Shown piece by piece: positions 13,977-22,388 of a stretch of DNA of 26,793 nucleotides (the first letter of the stretch is position 1; every line of letters starts with the position of its first letter). Position numbers and translations under genes: made by a program. The stretch comes from an uncultured Caldilineales bacterium (GTDB lineage Bacteria; Chloroflexota; Anaerolineae; JAAEKA01), in contig CALESQ010000113.1 of assembly GCA_937907455.1 (NCBI GenBank), positions 1 through 26,793 of the forward strand. The letters are read 5' to 3'. The notes under the pieces are model-generated. The model was not told the origin of the DNA. It did not search any database and saw only the letters and a list, made by a program, of their open reading frames with translations.

Positions 13977-16562
13977 TTAGAACGGCGTGATGCCCGGCCC
14001 GAACACCAGGATCGTGTTGCCGCTGCCATCCCTGAGAATCAGGTTGTTGCCGTTGATCTCGTAGCTGCCTGCACTGCTCAGAACCTGGAAGAACTGGTTC
14101 TCCTGCTGCAGGATCTCCGGCGCGCAGGCCATCTGGCCGCTGATCGGATAGCTGATCGACACGTTGTTGCCGTTGGTCGAGAAGCCGGCGCTGTAGCTGT
14201 TGCAGCCGCCGCTGCCCGTCACCTGACCACCGCTGAAGTTGGCAGTGATCACGGTTCCCGGCGCCAACGGCTGACCCTGCAGCTGCAGCAGGCTCCACGA
14301 GCCAGCCAGCGGCGGCGTGGGCGGCACGGTCGGCTGCGGCTGCACCACGGTGACCACCGCATCCTGCGACACCATCGCGCCGGCCACGTTGAAGGCCTGC
14401 AACTGATAGGTGAACGCGCCGGCGCCGGGTGGACAATCCTGCACGGAATTGTTGACCGGAGCGTTGTCCAGGATGCTAGCGCCGTTGCGGAACAGCCGGG
14501 TGAAGGCCGTACCGCCGCCCGTGTTCCACGACGCTGTCACGCACTCGCCCTGGTTGATCTGGCCCGGCTGGACCGCGAAGCTGGAGATGACCGGCTGCGG
14601 GACGGGCGTGGGCGGCACAGGTGTGGCAGTAGGTGGCACGGGCGTGGCAGTAGGCGGCACAGCAGTAGGCGGCACAGGCGTCGCCGTCGGCTGCTGCTGC
14701 TGCACGTTGACCGTCTGCACCGCCTGGCTGCTGCCGCCTGGCCCGCTGGCCTGCAGCGTATAGCTCATCTGGCCAGAGCCGGGCGGGCAATCCTGGAAGC
14801 TGCCGCGCACCGGCGCGCCATCCCACAGCGATCCATTGTTGCGGGCCAGCGTCACGCGGGTGACGTTGCCCTCCACGTTCCATTGCAAGGTGACGCACTG
14901 GCCCACGTTGATCTGCAGCGGGCTGGCCGTGAACTGCGAGATCACCGGCGCGCCGATCACCGGCGTCACCGCCACGGTCAGCTCGCGCGTCTGCACCGAG
15001 CCATCGCGCATCTCCACCCGCAGGAAGTAGGTGGTGGTCTGCTGCGGGCACTCCTGGCGGCTGCCCACGCCCTCAACGCCGTGGTTCTCCCAGTTCTGGC
15101 CCTGCTGGAAGTAGAAGACCGCCCGCACATTGCTGGTGCTCCAACTGTTGGTCACGCACTGGCCCTGTATGATGTTGTTGCTGTTGGTGGTGAAGGTGAT
15201 GCCAGGTACCGGCGTCTGCGTCGGCGCGGGGGTCGGCTGGACGGGCGCCGGCACGCGAATGCCCACCCAAATCGTCTCGCCGAAGGCGGTGTTGTTGGGG
15301 TTGCGCATCTGCCAGAAGCCCTGGTAGACGCCTGGCACCGTTGGGGCCACCAGGTTGACGCTGAAATCGTAGGTCGCACCGGGAGCGACCGTGCCCTGCA
15401 CGGCCACCGGTTGGCCGCCCATCTGCGCCGCGGCCACGTTGCCGCGGTCGAAGGCCAGGGCGTAGCGACTGTCCCAGGTGCAGGTGCCGCTGTTGCGCAC
15501 CCGCCACGACTTGACGAAGGGCTGGCCGGGCGGCACGATGGGCGGCGCGGTCATGTTGCGGTCGTCGAAAGTCAGGTCAGCCACCCAGGCCATGCCGTCG
15601 ACGCAAGGCGCAGGCGGCCGCGGCGTAGGCGTGGCCGTGGGCTGGTTCGGAACCGGCGTAGGCGTGGGCAGCTCCGGCTCAGGCGTAGGCAGCGGCAGAA
15701 TGTCATCCGGTGCTATCTTGAGGTATTCGACGACCAGATCCTCGATCACCCCTTCATCCTGCAACTGGCTCAAGGCCTGGTTGATCACCCGGCGCAGCGG
15801 GTCCTGGCCCAAAGCCACCGCTATCGCAAAGTTCTGGGGATGCAGCCCCTTGCCTATATTGCGCACGCCGCCGCGGGCCTCAAAAGCCAGCGCAGGCTGC
15901 CGATCCAACAGCACCGCATCGACCCGGCCGCGCCGCAGGTCGTCCACCGCCTGTTTGATGTCGGTATAGACGTGCAGGTTGCCCTCGGGCAGCAGCCCGG
16001 TCTCCACCAGCTCCTGGACGGCGAAGCTCTCATACACCGTGCCCGACTGCACCGCCAAGCGGATATCGGTCAGGTCGTCGTCGATGGTCAGGCTGGTCAG
16101 GGGGCTATCCTCGCTCACCAGGAGCGCATCCGCGCCGACATAGTACACGCTGCTGAAATCGATCTGCTGCTGGCGCTCCGGCGTCACCGAGATGGCCGAG
16201 ATAGCCGCATCGATCTGGCCCAGATCCAACGCGCTGCCCAAGCCATCGAAGGCGAAGTCGTTGAACTCCACCTGAACGCCCAGTCGCTGGCCAATCTCCT
16301 GCATCAAGGCGATGTCGAAGCCCGCCAACTGGAACTGATCGTCGTAATACGCAAAGGGAGGATAGTCCGCGGACACGCCGACCACCAGCTTGCCGCTCTG
16401 TTGCGCGCGGGCCCAGACATCGCCCAGACCAGCCGGCGTGGTGGGTGTAGGCTCAGGCGCAACGGTGGGCTGCGTCTGCGCGCCGCCGCAGGCGGCCAGC
16501 GTCGCGGCCAGCAACGCCAGCACGACCAGCGCGATCAATCTGCGATAGAAGGTGTTGACCAT
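13977..16562 (-). CDS. Lipoprotein: solute-binding, NBR1-like, Ig-like and META domains
   Basis: The 861-residue exported protein starts with a lipoprotein signal ending LAAC (C25). A family-3 solute-binding domain (about 58-285) opens LVVGVSADYPPFAYYD and includes FDIALMQEIGQRLGV, DAAISAISVTPER and AVQSGTVYESF. A Pro/Thr linker (290-320) leads to an NBR1/FW-type Ig-like domain (about 325-437; FVKSWRVRNSGTCTWDSRY, VPGVYQGFWQM). Three further Ig-like modules follow (about 455-533, 539-620, 658-741), each with a conserved 'N-x-G-x-CVT' strand, then a second Pro/Thr linker inside this stretch and a META domain (about 752-858, GCNSYSAGF). The binding domain suggests polar amino-acid-like ligands, but no ABC permease is adjacent, so it may sense or capture rather than transport. 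AAGGAG precedes the chosen ATG. Confidence 0.9.
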   Translation of the reverse strand: MVNTFYRRLIALVVLALLAATLAACGGAQTQPTVAPEPTPTTPAGLGDVWARAQQSGKLVVGVSADYPPFAYYDDQFQLAGFDIALMQEIGQRLGVQVEFNDFAFDGLGSALDLGQIDAAISAISVTPERQQQIDFSSVYYVGADALLVSEDSPLTSLTIDDDLTDIRLAVQSGTVYESFAVQELVETGLLPEGNLHVYTDIKQAVDDLRRGRVDAVLLDRQPALAFEARGGVRNIGKGLHPQNFAIAVALGQDPLRRVINQALSQLQDEGVIEDLVVEYLKIAPDDILPLPTPEPELPTPTPVPNQPTATPTPRPPAPCVDGMAWVADLTFDDRNMTAPPIVPPGQPFVKSWRVRNSGTCTWDSRYALAFDRGNVAAAQMGGQPVAVQGTVAPGATYDFSVNLVAPTVPGVYQGFWQMRNPNNTAFGETIWVGIRVPAPVQPTPAPTQTPVPGITFTTNSNNIIQGQCVTNSWSTSNVRAVFYFQQGQNWENHGVEGVGSRQECPQQTTTYFLRVEMRDGSVQTRELTVAVTPVIGAPVISQFTASPLQINVGQCVTLQWNVEGNVTRVTLARNNGSLWDGAPVRGSFQDCPPGSGQMSYTLQASGPGGSSQAVQTVNVQQQQPTATPVPPTAVPPTATPVPPTATPVPPTPVPQPVISSFAVQPGQINQGECVTASWNTGGGTAFTRLFRNGASILDNAPVNNSVQDCPPGAGAFTYQLQAFNVAGAMVSQDAVVTVVQPQPTVPPTPPLAGSWSLLQLQGQPLAPGTVITANFSGGQVTGSGGCNSYSAGFSTNGNNVSISYPISGQMACAPEILQQENQFFQVLSSAGSYEINGNNLILRDGSGNTILVFGPGITPF

Positions 16563-16707
16563 AGTGTACTTCTCCTTGGGGTAGAGAGACTTCGAACGTA
16601 GCCGGCTCGCTGGCAAAACGGAGCTCGTGGCAAGCGCGATTGGCTATCACAAAGTGTTCGGTCACTTCCGAAGTCTGGGATTTGACTTCCTAAACAATAT
16701 CCTCAGG

Positions 16708-18483
16708 TCAGGGCCGCACCCACTCCAGATCGGCCAGGAAGAGCGTACCGCTGGGCGTCTGGTCGAAGAGCAGCGCGATCTCGGCGACGGCGCTCAGATC
16801 GATCCCCGCGAAGGCGCTCAACGGCAGGCGGATCGCGGTCAACGGCACGCGGCCGGTGAAGAAGCCGCCGTCTGTGGCCGTCAGCTCCTGCATCTCGCCC
16901 GGGGGGAAGCCCAACGCGGGTTGATCTGGCCCGATCTGCACGACGGCGCTGTGGCCGGCGCGGTCGGTGAGCTGCACGCTGAAGGCCTGCGGCTGGCCGG
17001 CCGCGTTCAACGGCGAGGCCGGGTCCACGGCCGCGCGCAGGTTGAGGGTGGTGTAGCCGCTCAGATCGCCCGCGCCAGCGGGCAGGGCGAAGCGCAGCGC
17101 CGCGCCCGGCTGCTCCCAGGAGACCACCGCGTGCGCCGGCTGGCCCGGCACGATCACATAGTTGCGGCGGCAGGGTTCGCTGCCGGGCAGCGTCTGCACA
17201 TTGTAGAAACCCTTGGGGCAGAAGTGCGTGGCCACGTTGTCGGCTGTGACCGCGCCGCCCAGCCGGTGGGTCGCCAGCTCCTCTTCAGCCACAGGGACCA
17301 GCACGGTCTGCCGGTCGGCAGCCGGCGCCAGAAAGGCCACGCGCGCCGGCAGACCGTACAGCTCGTCCGGCGCGGGGGCGGTCACATCGAGGCCCAGGCG
17401 CTCTTTGGCCGCGTCGACGGCCGCGGGGTCGGCCGCGAACAGCGCGGCCAGGAAGTCGTCGGTGTAGTCGACCAGCCAGGCGCGCTGCGCCTCGCCGTCC
17501 AGCAGCGGCGTGCAGTCGGGCCGGTCGTCGTGGACGATCATATCGCGCGACAGGAGCGAGTTGAAGGCGTTGTGGTTGGCCCGCTCCAGCCAGGCCGAGG
17601 CCGCCCACTGGCTTTGATCCGCCGCCTGCCGGGGGCCCTCGAAGAACATCTGGCCGTCTTGATCGATCACGTCGCCGTCGCAGGCGGACTGGATCGTCGC
17701 CAGCGGCACGGCGGAGCCGGTCCAGGGGTCGCGGAAGGTGACCGCGCCGGCGAAGAGCAGCGCGCCGGCTACCGGGCCATAGCCGCGGCCGGCCGCGGCC
17801 AGCTCCGGGCTGTTGGCCAGGGCCACGGCGGCCTCAGCCCCACGCGAGTGGCCCATCAGCGCCAGGCGGCCCAGGTCGGCGCGGCCGGCCAGGTCGACGC
17901 CAAAGGGGTTGGAGCCGCCGGCCGCGGCCTCGGCCAGTCCCTGCATAGTCAGATCGAACAGTTGCGCCAGCCGCTCGCCGGCGGCCGGCTCGCCGAAGCC
18001 GAAGGTGTGCTCGGCGTTGAAGTTGGGCGCGATGGCCACATAGCCTTGTTCGGCCAGCGCCTCCACCAGGTAGGCGAAGCCGCTGTAGTTGCGCTGCTCC
18101 ACCGCCGGGTCGCAGGGCCAGCGATCGACGCCCATCTCGTCCACGGGACAGCCGGGATGGGTGCCGTGGATGATCATGACCACGGGGAAGGGGCCGTCAC
18201 CCTGGCTGGGCGCAGCGATCAAGCCGTTCAGCCGCACCGGCATGTGCCGAAAACGGCTCTCCTCGGGGAAGCGCGCCTGAAGGATAGTCGCTTCGCCCAG
18301 GTCATACTCGACGGCCGCAATCTGCGCCGTAGGGGCTTCGGTCGGGGCTGGCTTCTCCGGCGCGGGGGTCACCAGCATCGGCGGCGCAACGCAGGCCGCC
18401 GCCAAGAGCAAGGCGCAGATCGGCAACAGAACGCGCACTATCGGCTTGATCAAGGTCAATCTCTCCAGTTTCGTTGGTTTCAT
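16708..18483 (-). CDS. Exported alpha/beta-hydrolase lipoprotein
   Basis: The 591-residue protein has a lipoprotein signal ending LLAAAC (C31) and a short Pro/Thr-rich spacer. An alpha/beta-hydrolase domain (about 60-370) has the oxyanion region VVMIIHGTHPG (H106), the nucleophile elbow GHSRG (S213), an acid candidate near D269-D273 and a likely catalytic H304 in ANHNAFN. C112/C124 may form a disulfide. The fold resembles cutinase/PET-hydrolase-like esterases and chlorophyllase-like hydrolases; the substrate is unknown. The C-terminal 200 residues look like a beta-sandwich (YTTLNLRAAVDPAS..., FLADLEWVRP), possibly carbohydrate-binding. It starts one base after the upstream membrane-protein stop (TAAAATG), so the pair is coupled. 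Confidence 0.88.
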   Translation of the reverse strand: MKPTKLERLTLIKPIVRVLLPICALLLAAACVAPPMLVTPAPEKPAPTEAPTAQIAAVEYDLGEATILQARFPEESRFRHMPVRLNGLIAAPSQGDGPFPVVMIIHGTHPGCPVDEMGVDRWPCDPAVEQRNYSGFAYLVEALAEQGYVAIAPNFNAEHTFGFGEPAAGERLAQLFDLTMQGLAEAAAGGSNPFGVDLAGRADLGRLALMGHSRGAEAAVALANSPELAAAGRGYGPVAGALLFAGAVTFRDPWTGSAVPLATIQSACDGDVIDQDGQMFFEGPRQAADQSQWAASAWLERANHNAFNSLLSRDMIVHDDRPDCTPLLDGEAQRAWLVDYTDDFLAALFAADPAAVDAAKERLGLDVTAPAPDELYGLPARVAFLAPAADRQTVLVPVAEEELATHRLGGAVTADNVATHFCPKGFYNVQTLPGSEPCRRNYVIVPGQPAHAVVSWEQPGAALRFALPAGAGDLSGYTTLNLRAAVDPASPLNAAGQPQAFSVQLTDRAGHSAVVQIGPDQPALGFPPGEMQELTATDGGFFTGRVPLTAIRLPLSAFAGIDLSAVAEIALLFDQTPSGTLFLADLEWVRP

Positions 18484-18484
18484 T

Positions 18485-19234
18485 TTATCCGCCCAGCAGA
18501 ATAGCGATAGCTACCAAGGCCAGGCCGAACGATGGCAGCAGCAGGCCGATCTTCCAGCGGTTGGCGCCAGTGTAGGCGCCCCAGCGATAGCCCAATGCGA
18601 ACAGCATGACGAATGAAACGATGTTGGCCCCGCGCAGGGCCGCCAAGGGATCCTCGCGCAGCAGCCAAAGCGGCAGAATCGACGGAGCGGCCGCGATCAT
18701 AGCCACCAGCGCCGTGCCCAGCGCCTCCACGAAGTCCTCGCGCTGGAAGCCAACGGGGCGGGGCTGGCTGTCCCGCAGATGCTCCAGCATGTCGGCGTAG
18801 AGCAGTTGGCGCTTCTTCTCGCTGGCCACAGGCTCCAACACGAAGTTGAACTCGTCGGCGATCACCTCCACCGCCTCCTCGTCGCTGTTGGCCGCCTGCA
18901 GGGCCTGCAAAAAGCGATGTTTCTCGCTGCGCTCCAGCATCGACAGCAAGGCCAGCATCAGCCCATCGATCAACGCCCAGGCCACGGCCGCGCCCAGCAC
19001 AGCGTAGAACAGCTCGGTGCTGAAGTTCTCGGGGATCGGCTGATCATAGTCCGGCCAGCGCTTGCTGACGCTGAAGGCCAGGGTGAAGCTCAGCACGATC
19101 AGAATGCTGTAGATGGCCGCGGTCAGGGCATCGATAGGCGCCATGAAGCGCGCCACCAACCGATCCAACCAGTTTTCAGAGGGTGGCGGCGGCCGGCGCG
19201 GCGGACGACGGAGCGTTGACCTGTTGCTCGACAT
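18485..19234 (-). CDS. VIT1/CCC1-like membrane protein
   Basis: The 249-residue protein has a Pro/Arg-rich N-terminus and about five membrane helices (35-55, 76-98, 171-191, 202-220, 228-248). A charged cytoplasmic segment of some 70 residues lies between helices 2 and 3. This layout and the ending FALGYRWGAYTGANRWKIGL match VIT1/CCC1-type iron/manganese transporters, although the metal-binding residues cannot be confirmed by eye and it may be a diverged relative. A GTG 11 codons upstream is open; ATG at 19234 is preferred but neither has a convincing ribosome site. It is coupled to the hydrolase downstream. Confidence 0.72.
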   Translation of the reverse strand: MSSNRSTLRRPPRRPPPPSENWLDRLVARFMAPIDALTAAIYSILIVLSFTLAFSVSKRWPDYDQPIPENFSTELFYAVLGAAVAWALIDGLMLALLSMLERSEKHRFLQALQAANSDEEAVEVIADEFNFVLEPVASEKKRQLLYADMLEHLRDSQPRPVGFQREDFVEALGTALVAMIAAAPSILPLWLLREDPLAALRGANIVSFVMLFALGYRWGAYTGANRWKIGLLLPSFGLALVAIAILLGG

Positions 19235-19266
19235 GACAGGGACATCTGAACGGTTGTATCGAAACA

Positions 19267-19305
19267 CGCCCGCCGGCCCGCAGTGAAGCTGCGAACCGGC
19301 GGGCG
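19267..19305 (-). terminator. Hairpin after the triple-META lipoprotein gene
   Basis: CGCCCGCCGG (19267-19276) pairs with CCGGCGGGCG (19296-19305), with an inner CGCAG-TGAAG-CTGCG hairpin. It is followed on the minus strand by TGTTTCG, a short T-rich run. It lies 25 bp after the stop codon. Confidence 0.65.
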
Positions 19306-19329
19306 TGAAGAGGCAGGCAACGTCAGCGC

Positions 19330-21204
19330 TTAAGGGGCGCTGGTTGCCACGATGACGATCTGACCGGCGGCCGACGTAACTTGCAGTTGGTTGCCGTTGA
19401 CGCTGAAGTTGGCCGCGGAAGAGAGGTTAGCCAGGAAGCTGGCCTCCTGGTTCATAATCCCTTCCGGCTCAGGGCAAAACTGTTGCGTGCTGCTGGGCTG
19501 GCCGATGGAGATGGCGTTGCCGTTGACGCTGTAGCCCGCCGAGAAGCTGTTGCAACTGGCGTTGCCGGACACCTGGCCATCGGCGCCGAAGTTGATGCTG
19601 ATACCGGTGTTGGGCAGCAGAGTGACGATAGCCGAACCGTTGTTGTAGTTGACCACACTCCAGCGCGTGTTGGCCAGCGGGTTGGTCACAACCGGCGGCG
19701 GAGGCGTGGGCTGCGGCGCGTTGACGTTGATCGTCACCTGGCGGAACTGCGTGGAGCCATCGCGCATCCGAACGCGCATCTCATAGGTCGTGGTGGTGGC
19801 CGGGCAGACGACCTCGTTGCCCTGGCCAGCGCGCGGGAAGGCGTTGTAATTCGCGCCCAGCGGGTAGACCCAAACGGCCTGCACGTTGTTCACCGACCAG
19901 CTCAACGTGGCGCATTCGCCCTGGTTGATGGTGGAGCGATCGACCCAGAAGTTGATATCGGCCGACGGGGTGGCCGTGGGCTGGACCGGCGCAGGGGTAG
20001 CCGTGGGCCGCGGCAACGGGGTGGCCGTGGGCACGGGGGTAGGCGGCGAGGCGATCACCGGCACGCTCTCGGCGTTGGTGGGCAGCACAAAGTCAGCCGA
20101 CACCCAGCCGATGCCGCCGGGCGCTGACGGGATCGAAACGGCCCACCAGCGGCCATCGGCGCTGCGGCCGACCAGTTCGCCCTGGTCGCCGGCGCGGGCA
20201 ACACCGACCACCGGGAAGTTGGTGCCGGGGCCGCTGCGGACGTTCAGGCCGGTGGTGCCAACGACGGTTCCGGTCGGGGTGGCCGGCTCAGAGGGCGGCG
20301 CGGGCAGGTCGATCTCCACGCGGCGGGTCATCACGACGGCCAGGGCGTCGTCAGCCGTGCGCATCTGCAGCATGTCGCCTTCGATGGTGAAGGTGGCCGC
20401 GCTCTGCAGGGCCGCCATGAAGGCCTGCTCTTGCTCCATGACCCCTTCCGGCTCGGGGCAGAAACGCATGGTGCTGCCCAACTGGCCGATCTGGATGGTG
20501 TTGCCGCTGACGGTGTAGCCGCCAATGAATTGGTTGCAGCCGGCGTTGCCGCTCAGCTCGCCGTTGGCGCCGAAGAAGGTGGTGATCTCGGTGCCGTTCA
20601 GGATGCTAACCACAGCCATCCGGCCATTGTTGTACTGCACCACATCCCACTCGCTGCCGGCCAAGTCCTGCACATCGGCCGTGAAGGTGGCGACGATCTG
20701 ATTGCCGGCCAGCAGGGCCAGTTGGCTCTGGTTGCCGGAGAAGTTGGTGGTGGCGGTCAGCGCGGCCGCGTAGGCCGCCGCTTGCTCCATGACACCCTCA
20801 GGCTCCGGGCACATCATCATGGTCGAGGCCCCGGCCGCGGCGAAGGTCAGGTTAGCCCCGTCCTGGGTGAAGCTGGTGGCGTAGCGATTGCAGCCATCGG
20901 AGCCGGTGGCTGAGCCGTCGGCGCCGAACTGCAGGGTGACGGTGGCGCCATCCAGCGCCGGGCCGCCGTTCAGCGAGGTCAGCACCCAGTTGGTGCCGAC
21001 CAGCTCCAGCCCGGCCGCGACGGCGGGCTGAGGAGCGACCTCTGCCGGGGCAGCGGTGGGCTCTTCCACGGCCAGAGCCTCGGTGGCCGCGGGCTCAACC
21101 GCGGGCGCCTCGGTGGGTGTCTCAACGGGCGCGCCGGCCGGCGCGCAGGCCGCCAGCACAAGCACGAGAATCAGCAGAATGTTGAGCTTGGCAAGAGTTT
21201 TCAT
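19330..21204 (-). CDS. Lipoprotein with three META domains, SH3b and Ig-like domain
   Basis: The 624-residue protein carries a lipoprotein signal ending LVLAAC (C20) and a Glu/Pro/Ala-rich spacer. META 1 (about 67-175) and META 2 (181-293) come first. An SH3b domain follows (311-376; GLNVRSGPGTNFPVVGV...WWAVSIP...GWVSADFV), then a Pro/Thr linker, an Ig-like domain (416-495) and META 3 (508-620). Each META repeat has the GCN/SCN turn and a near-identical CPEPEG(V/I)M motif (132-139, 249-256, 578-585), so they arose by internal duplication. META domains occur in HslJ-type stress lipoproteins; SH3b often binds cell-wall material. It probably acts at the cell surface. AAGGA precedes the ATG by nine bases. 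Confidence 0.92.
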   Translation of the reverse strand: MKTLAKLNILLILVLVLAACAPAGAPVETPTEAPAVEPAATEALAVEEPTAAPAEVAPQPAVAAGLELVGTNWVLTSLNGGPALDGATVTLQFGADGSATGSDGCNRYATSFTQDGANLTFAAAGASTMMMCPEPEGVMEQAAAYAAALTATTNFSGNQSQLALLAGNQIVATFTADVQDLAGSEWDVVQYNNGRMAVVSILNGTEITTFFGANGELSGNAGCNQFIGGYTVSGNTIQIGQLGSTMRFCPEPEGVMEQEQAFMAALQSAATFTIEGDMLQMRTADDALAVVMTRRVEIDLPAPPSEPATPTGTVVGTTGLNVRSGPGTNFPVVGVARAGDQGELVGRSADGRWWAVSIPSAPGGIGWVSADFVLPTNAESVPVIASPPTPVPTATPLPRPTATPAPVQPTATPSADINFWVDRSTINQGECATLSWSVNNVQAVWVYPLGANYNAFPRAGQGNEVVCPATTTTYEMRVRMRDGSTQFRQVTINVNAPQPTPPPPVVTNPLANTRWSVVNYNNGSAIVTLLPNTGISINFGADGQVSGNASCNSFSAGYSVNGNAISIGQPSSTQQFCPEPEGIMNQEASFLANLSSAANFSVNGNQLQVTSAAGQIVIVATSAP

Positions 21205-21249
21205 CGTTAAATTTCCTTTCAGTGAGTACGATAAGATCGCTAACCGGCG

Positions 21250-21301
21250 GCCAGTTGGCGATCTTGGCTACGACGTGGATACGAACAGACTGCCAACTGG
21301 C
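21250..21301. repeat. Inverted repeat resembling the array hairpin vocabulary
   Basis: GCCAGTTGGC (21250-21259) and GCCAACTGGC (21292-21301) form a 10-bp stem with a 32-nt loop between the SHOCT gene and the triple-META gene. The block also contains ATCTTGGCTAC and AAATCTGGCTAC, like the GGCTAC junctions of the array. Confidence 0.6.
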
Positions 21302-21320
21302 GACCCGTTGACAAATCTGG

Positions 21321-21680
21321 CTACAACCCCAAAAGTCGGGTCTTGGTGGCGGCGAATTCCTCGTCGCTCAGAATGCCCGCCTGGTGCAGCTCGCCAATTT
21401 GCTTGAGCTGGGCGATGGTCTCGTCGGTCAGGCCGGCGGCAGGTGCGGGTGCGGCGGCGGTCTGAGCGGCCTCCAGCTCAGCCTGCTGCTGGGCCAGCGC
21501 CGCCTGTTGCTCAGCCAGCGCTTGCTGTTGAGCGCCCGCGGCCTGGGCCTGCTTGGCCGCGGCCTTCTGCTGCTGCGAGCCTGCCACGGCGCCCGACACG
21601 GCCGTGGCGGTGCCGACAACGACGGCCGTACGGGCGGCGGTGCCGATCAAACTGGGTCGATTACGTCTTGAACTGCGCAT
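21321..21680 (-). CDS. SHOCT-domain protein
   Basis: The 119-residue protein has a basic N-terminus, a small-residue hydrophobic stretch (11-34, possibly a membrane anchor), a Gln/Ala-rich helix likely to form a coiled coil (36-73), an Ala/Pro linker and a C-terminal SHOCT domain (about 88-119, IAQLKQIGELHQAGILSDEEFAATKTRLL). SHOCT is a short oligomerisation module found in many bacterial envelope proteins. It follows the DUF6325 gene on the same strand, a pairing I recall from other genomes. AAAGGA precedes the ATG. Confidence 0.9.
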   Translation of the reverse strand: MRSSRRNRPSLIGTAARTAVVVGTATAVSGAVAGSQQQKAAAKQAQAAGAQQQALAEQQAALAQQQAELEAAQTAAAPAPAAGLTDETIAQLKQIGELHQAGILSDEEFAATKTRLLGL

Positions 21681-21763
21681 GACTTGAAGTTCCTTTCAAT
21701 CACTGTGCCGGCATGCTCTGCTTTGCACGCAGCGCCGAGTCGATATGTTCACCATGAAACAAG

Positions 21764-21851
21764 AGACATCGGAAGTCGCCGCAACACTCGAAAGGGCGCA
21801 ATGCCAAGGCACAAACCACATTCGCCACTCAACCGGCGACTTCCGATGTCT
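21764..21851. repeat. 18-bp perfect inverted repeat around a 52-nt loop
   Basis: Positions 21764-21781 (AGACATCGGAAGTCGCCG) are the exact reverse complement of 21834-21851. The element fills the gap between the DUF6325 and SHOCT genes. The long loop and lack of a T-run make a simple terminator less likely. Confidence 0.9.
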
Positions 21852-21861
21852 TTGGATATGC

Positions 21862-22311
21862 TCAGGCAAGGCCGGCGGCGTCCAACAGCGTCTGGCGCGT
21901 TGCCTGCACCACTTCATGCGGAATGCGCACGCTGCCCACCAGCACGCCGTTGGCATTGCGAATGGCGTTGGCGAAGTTGGCGGCCCACACGTTGTCCACC
22001 AGCATGGCGGCAGCCGTAGTGTTGACGGGCAACTCCTCGGCCAACACCGCCAGGTCCTCCTCGGACAACATGCCGGCCATCTCGTAGTCCAGGATATCCA
22101 GAGCCGTGGCCACCTCCTCGCTCAATTCGTTGGCTTCGAAGATGGTCACGATGCCGTCGCCGTCCTTGCTGACCACGGCCAAATCGATAACACGGATCAA
22201 GCCGCTATCGACCATCTCGTTCAGCGCCGGAATGATCTCACCGCGAAAGCGATTGCCCTCGAAGTAGAAGGTCAGATACTCCACCGGTCCCAAAGGGTAT
22301 TCCATATCCAT
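21862..22311 (-). CDS. DUF6325 family protein
   Basis: The 149-residue protein matches the DUF1269/DUF6325-type pattern. It opens GPVEYLTFYFEGNRFRGEIIPAL, has VDSGLIRVIDLAVVSKDGDGIVTIFEANEL, an acidic middle, then AAAMLVDNVWAANFANAIRNANGVLVGSVRIPHEVV. No membrane helix is clear, and its function is unknown; members often sit beside SHOCT proteins, as here. The ATG at 22311 has GAGGAG ten bases ahead; a second ATG two codons later is less well placed. Confidence 0.85.
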   Translation of the reverse strand: MDMEYPLGPVEYLTFYFEGNRFRGEIIPALNEMVDSGLIRVIDLAVVSKDGDGIVTIFEANELSEEVATALDILDYEMAGMLSEEDLAVLAEELPVNTTAAAMLVDNVWAANFANAIRNANGVLVGSVRIPHEVVQATRQTLLDAAGLA

Positions 22312-22388
22312 GCTTGTAGAGCTCCTCGAAACGTTAAAGTTGAAGCAAGAGTCCGCTCATCATAACACAAATTCCGCGTTTACGGCAA

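Noticed and set aside
13926..16601. An 891-codon plus-strand frame
   Set aside because: It is antisense to the well-supported lipoprotein gene and reads as His/Arg/Ala-rich shadow sequence. Other long plus-strand frames at 4292-5758, 6737-7915, 8561-9562, 16627-18504, 23548-24453 and 25460-26644 are rejected for the same reason.
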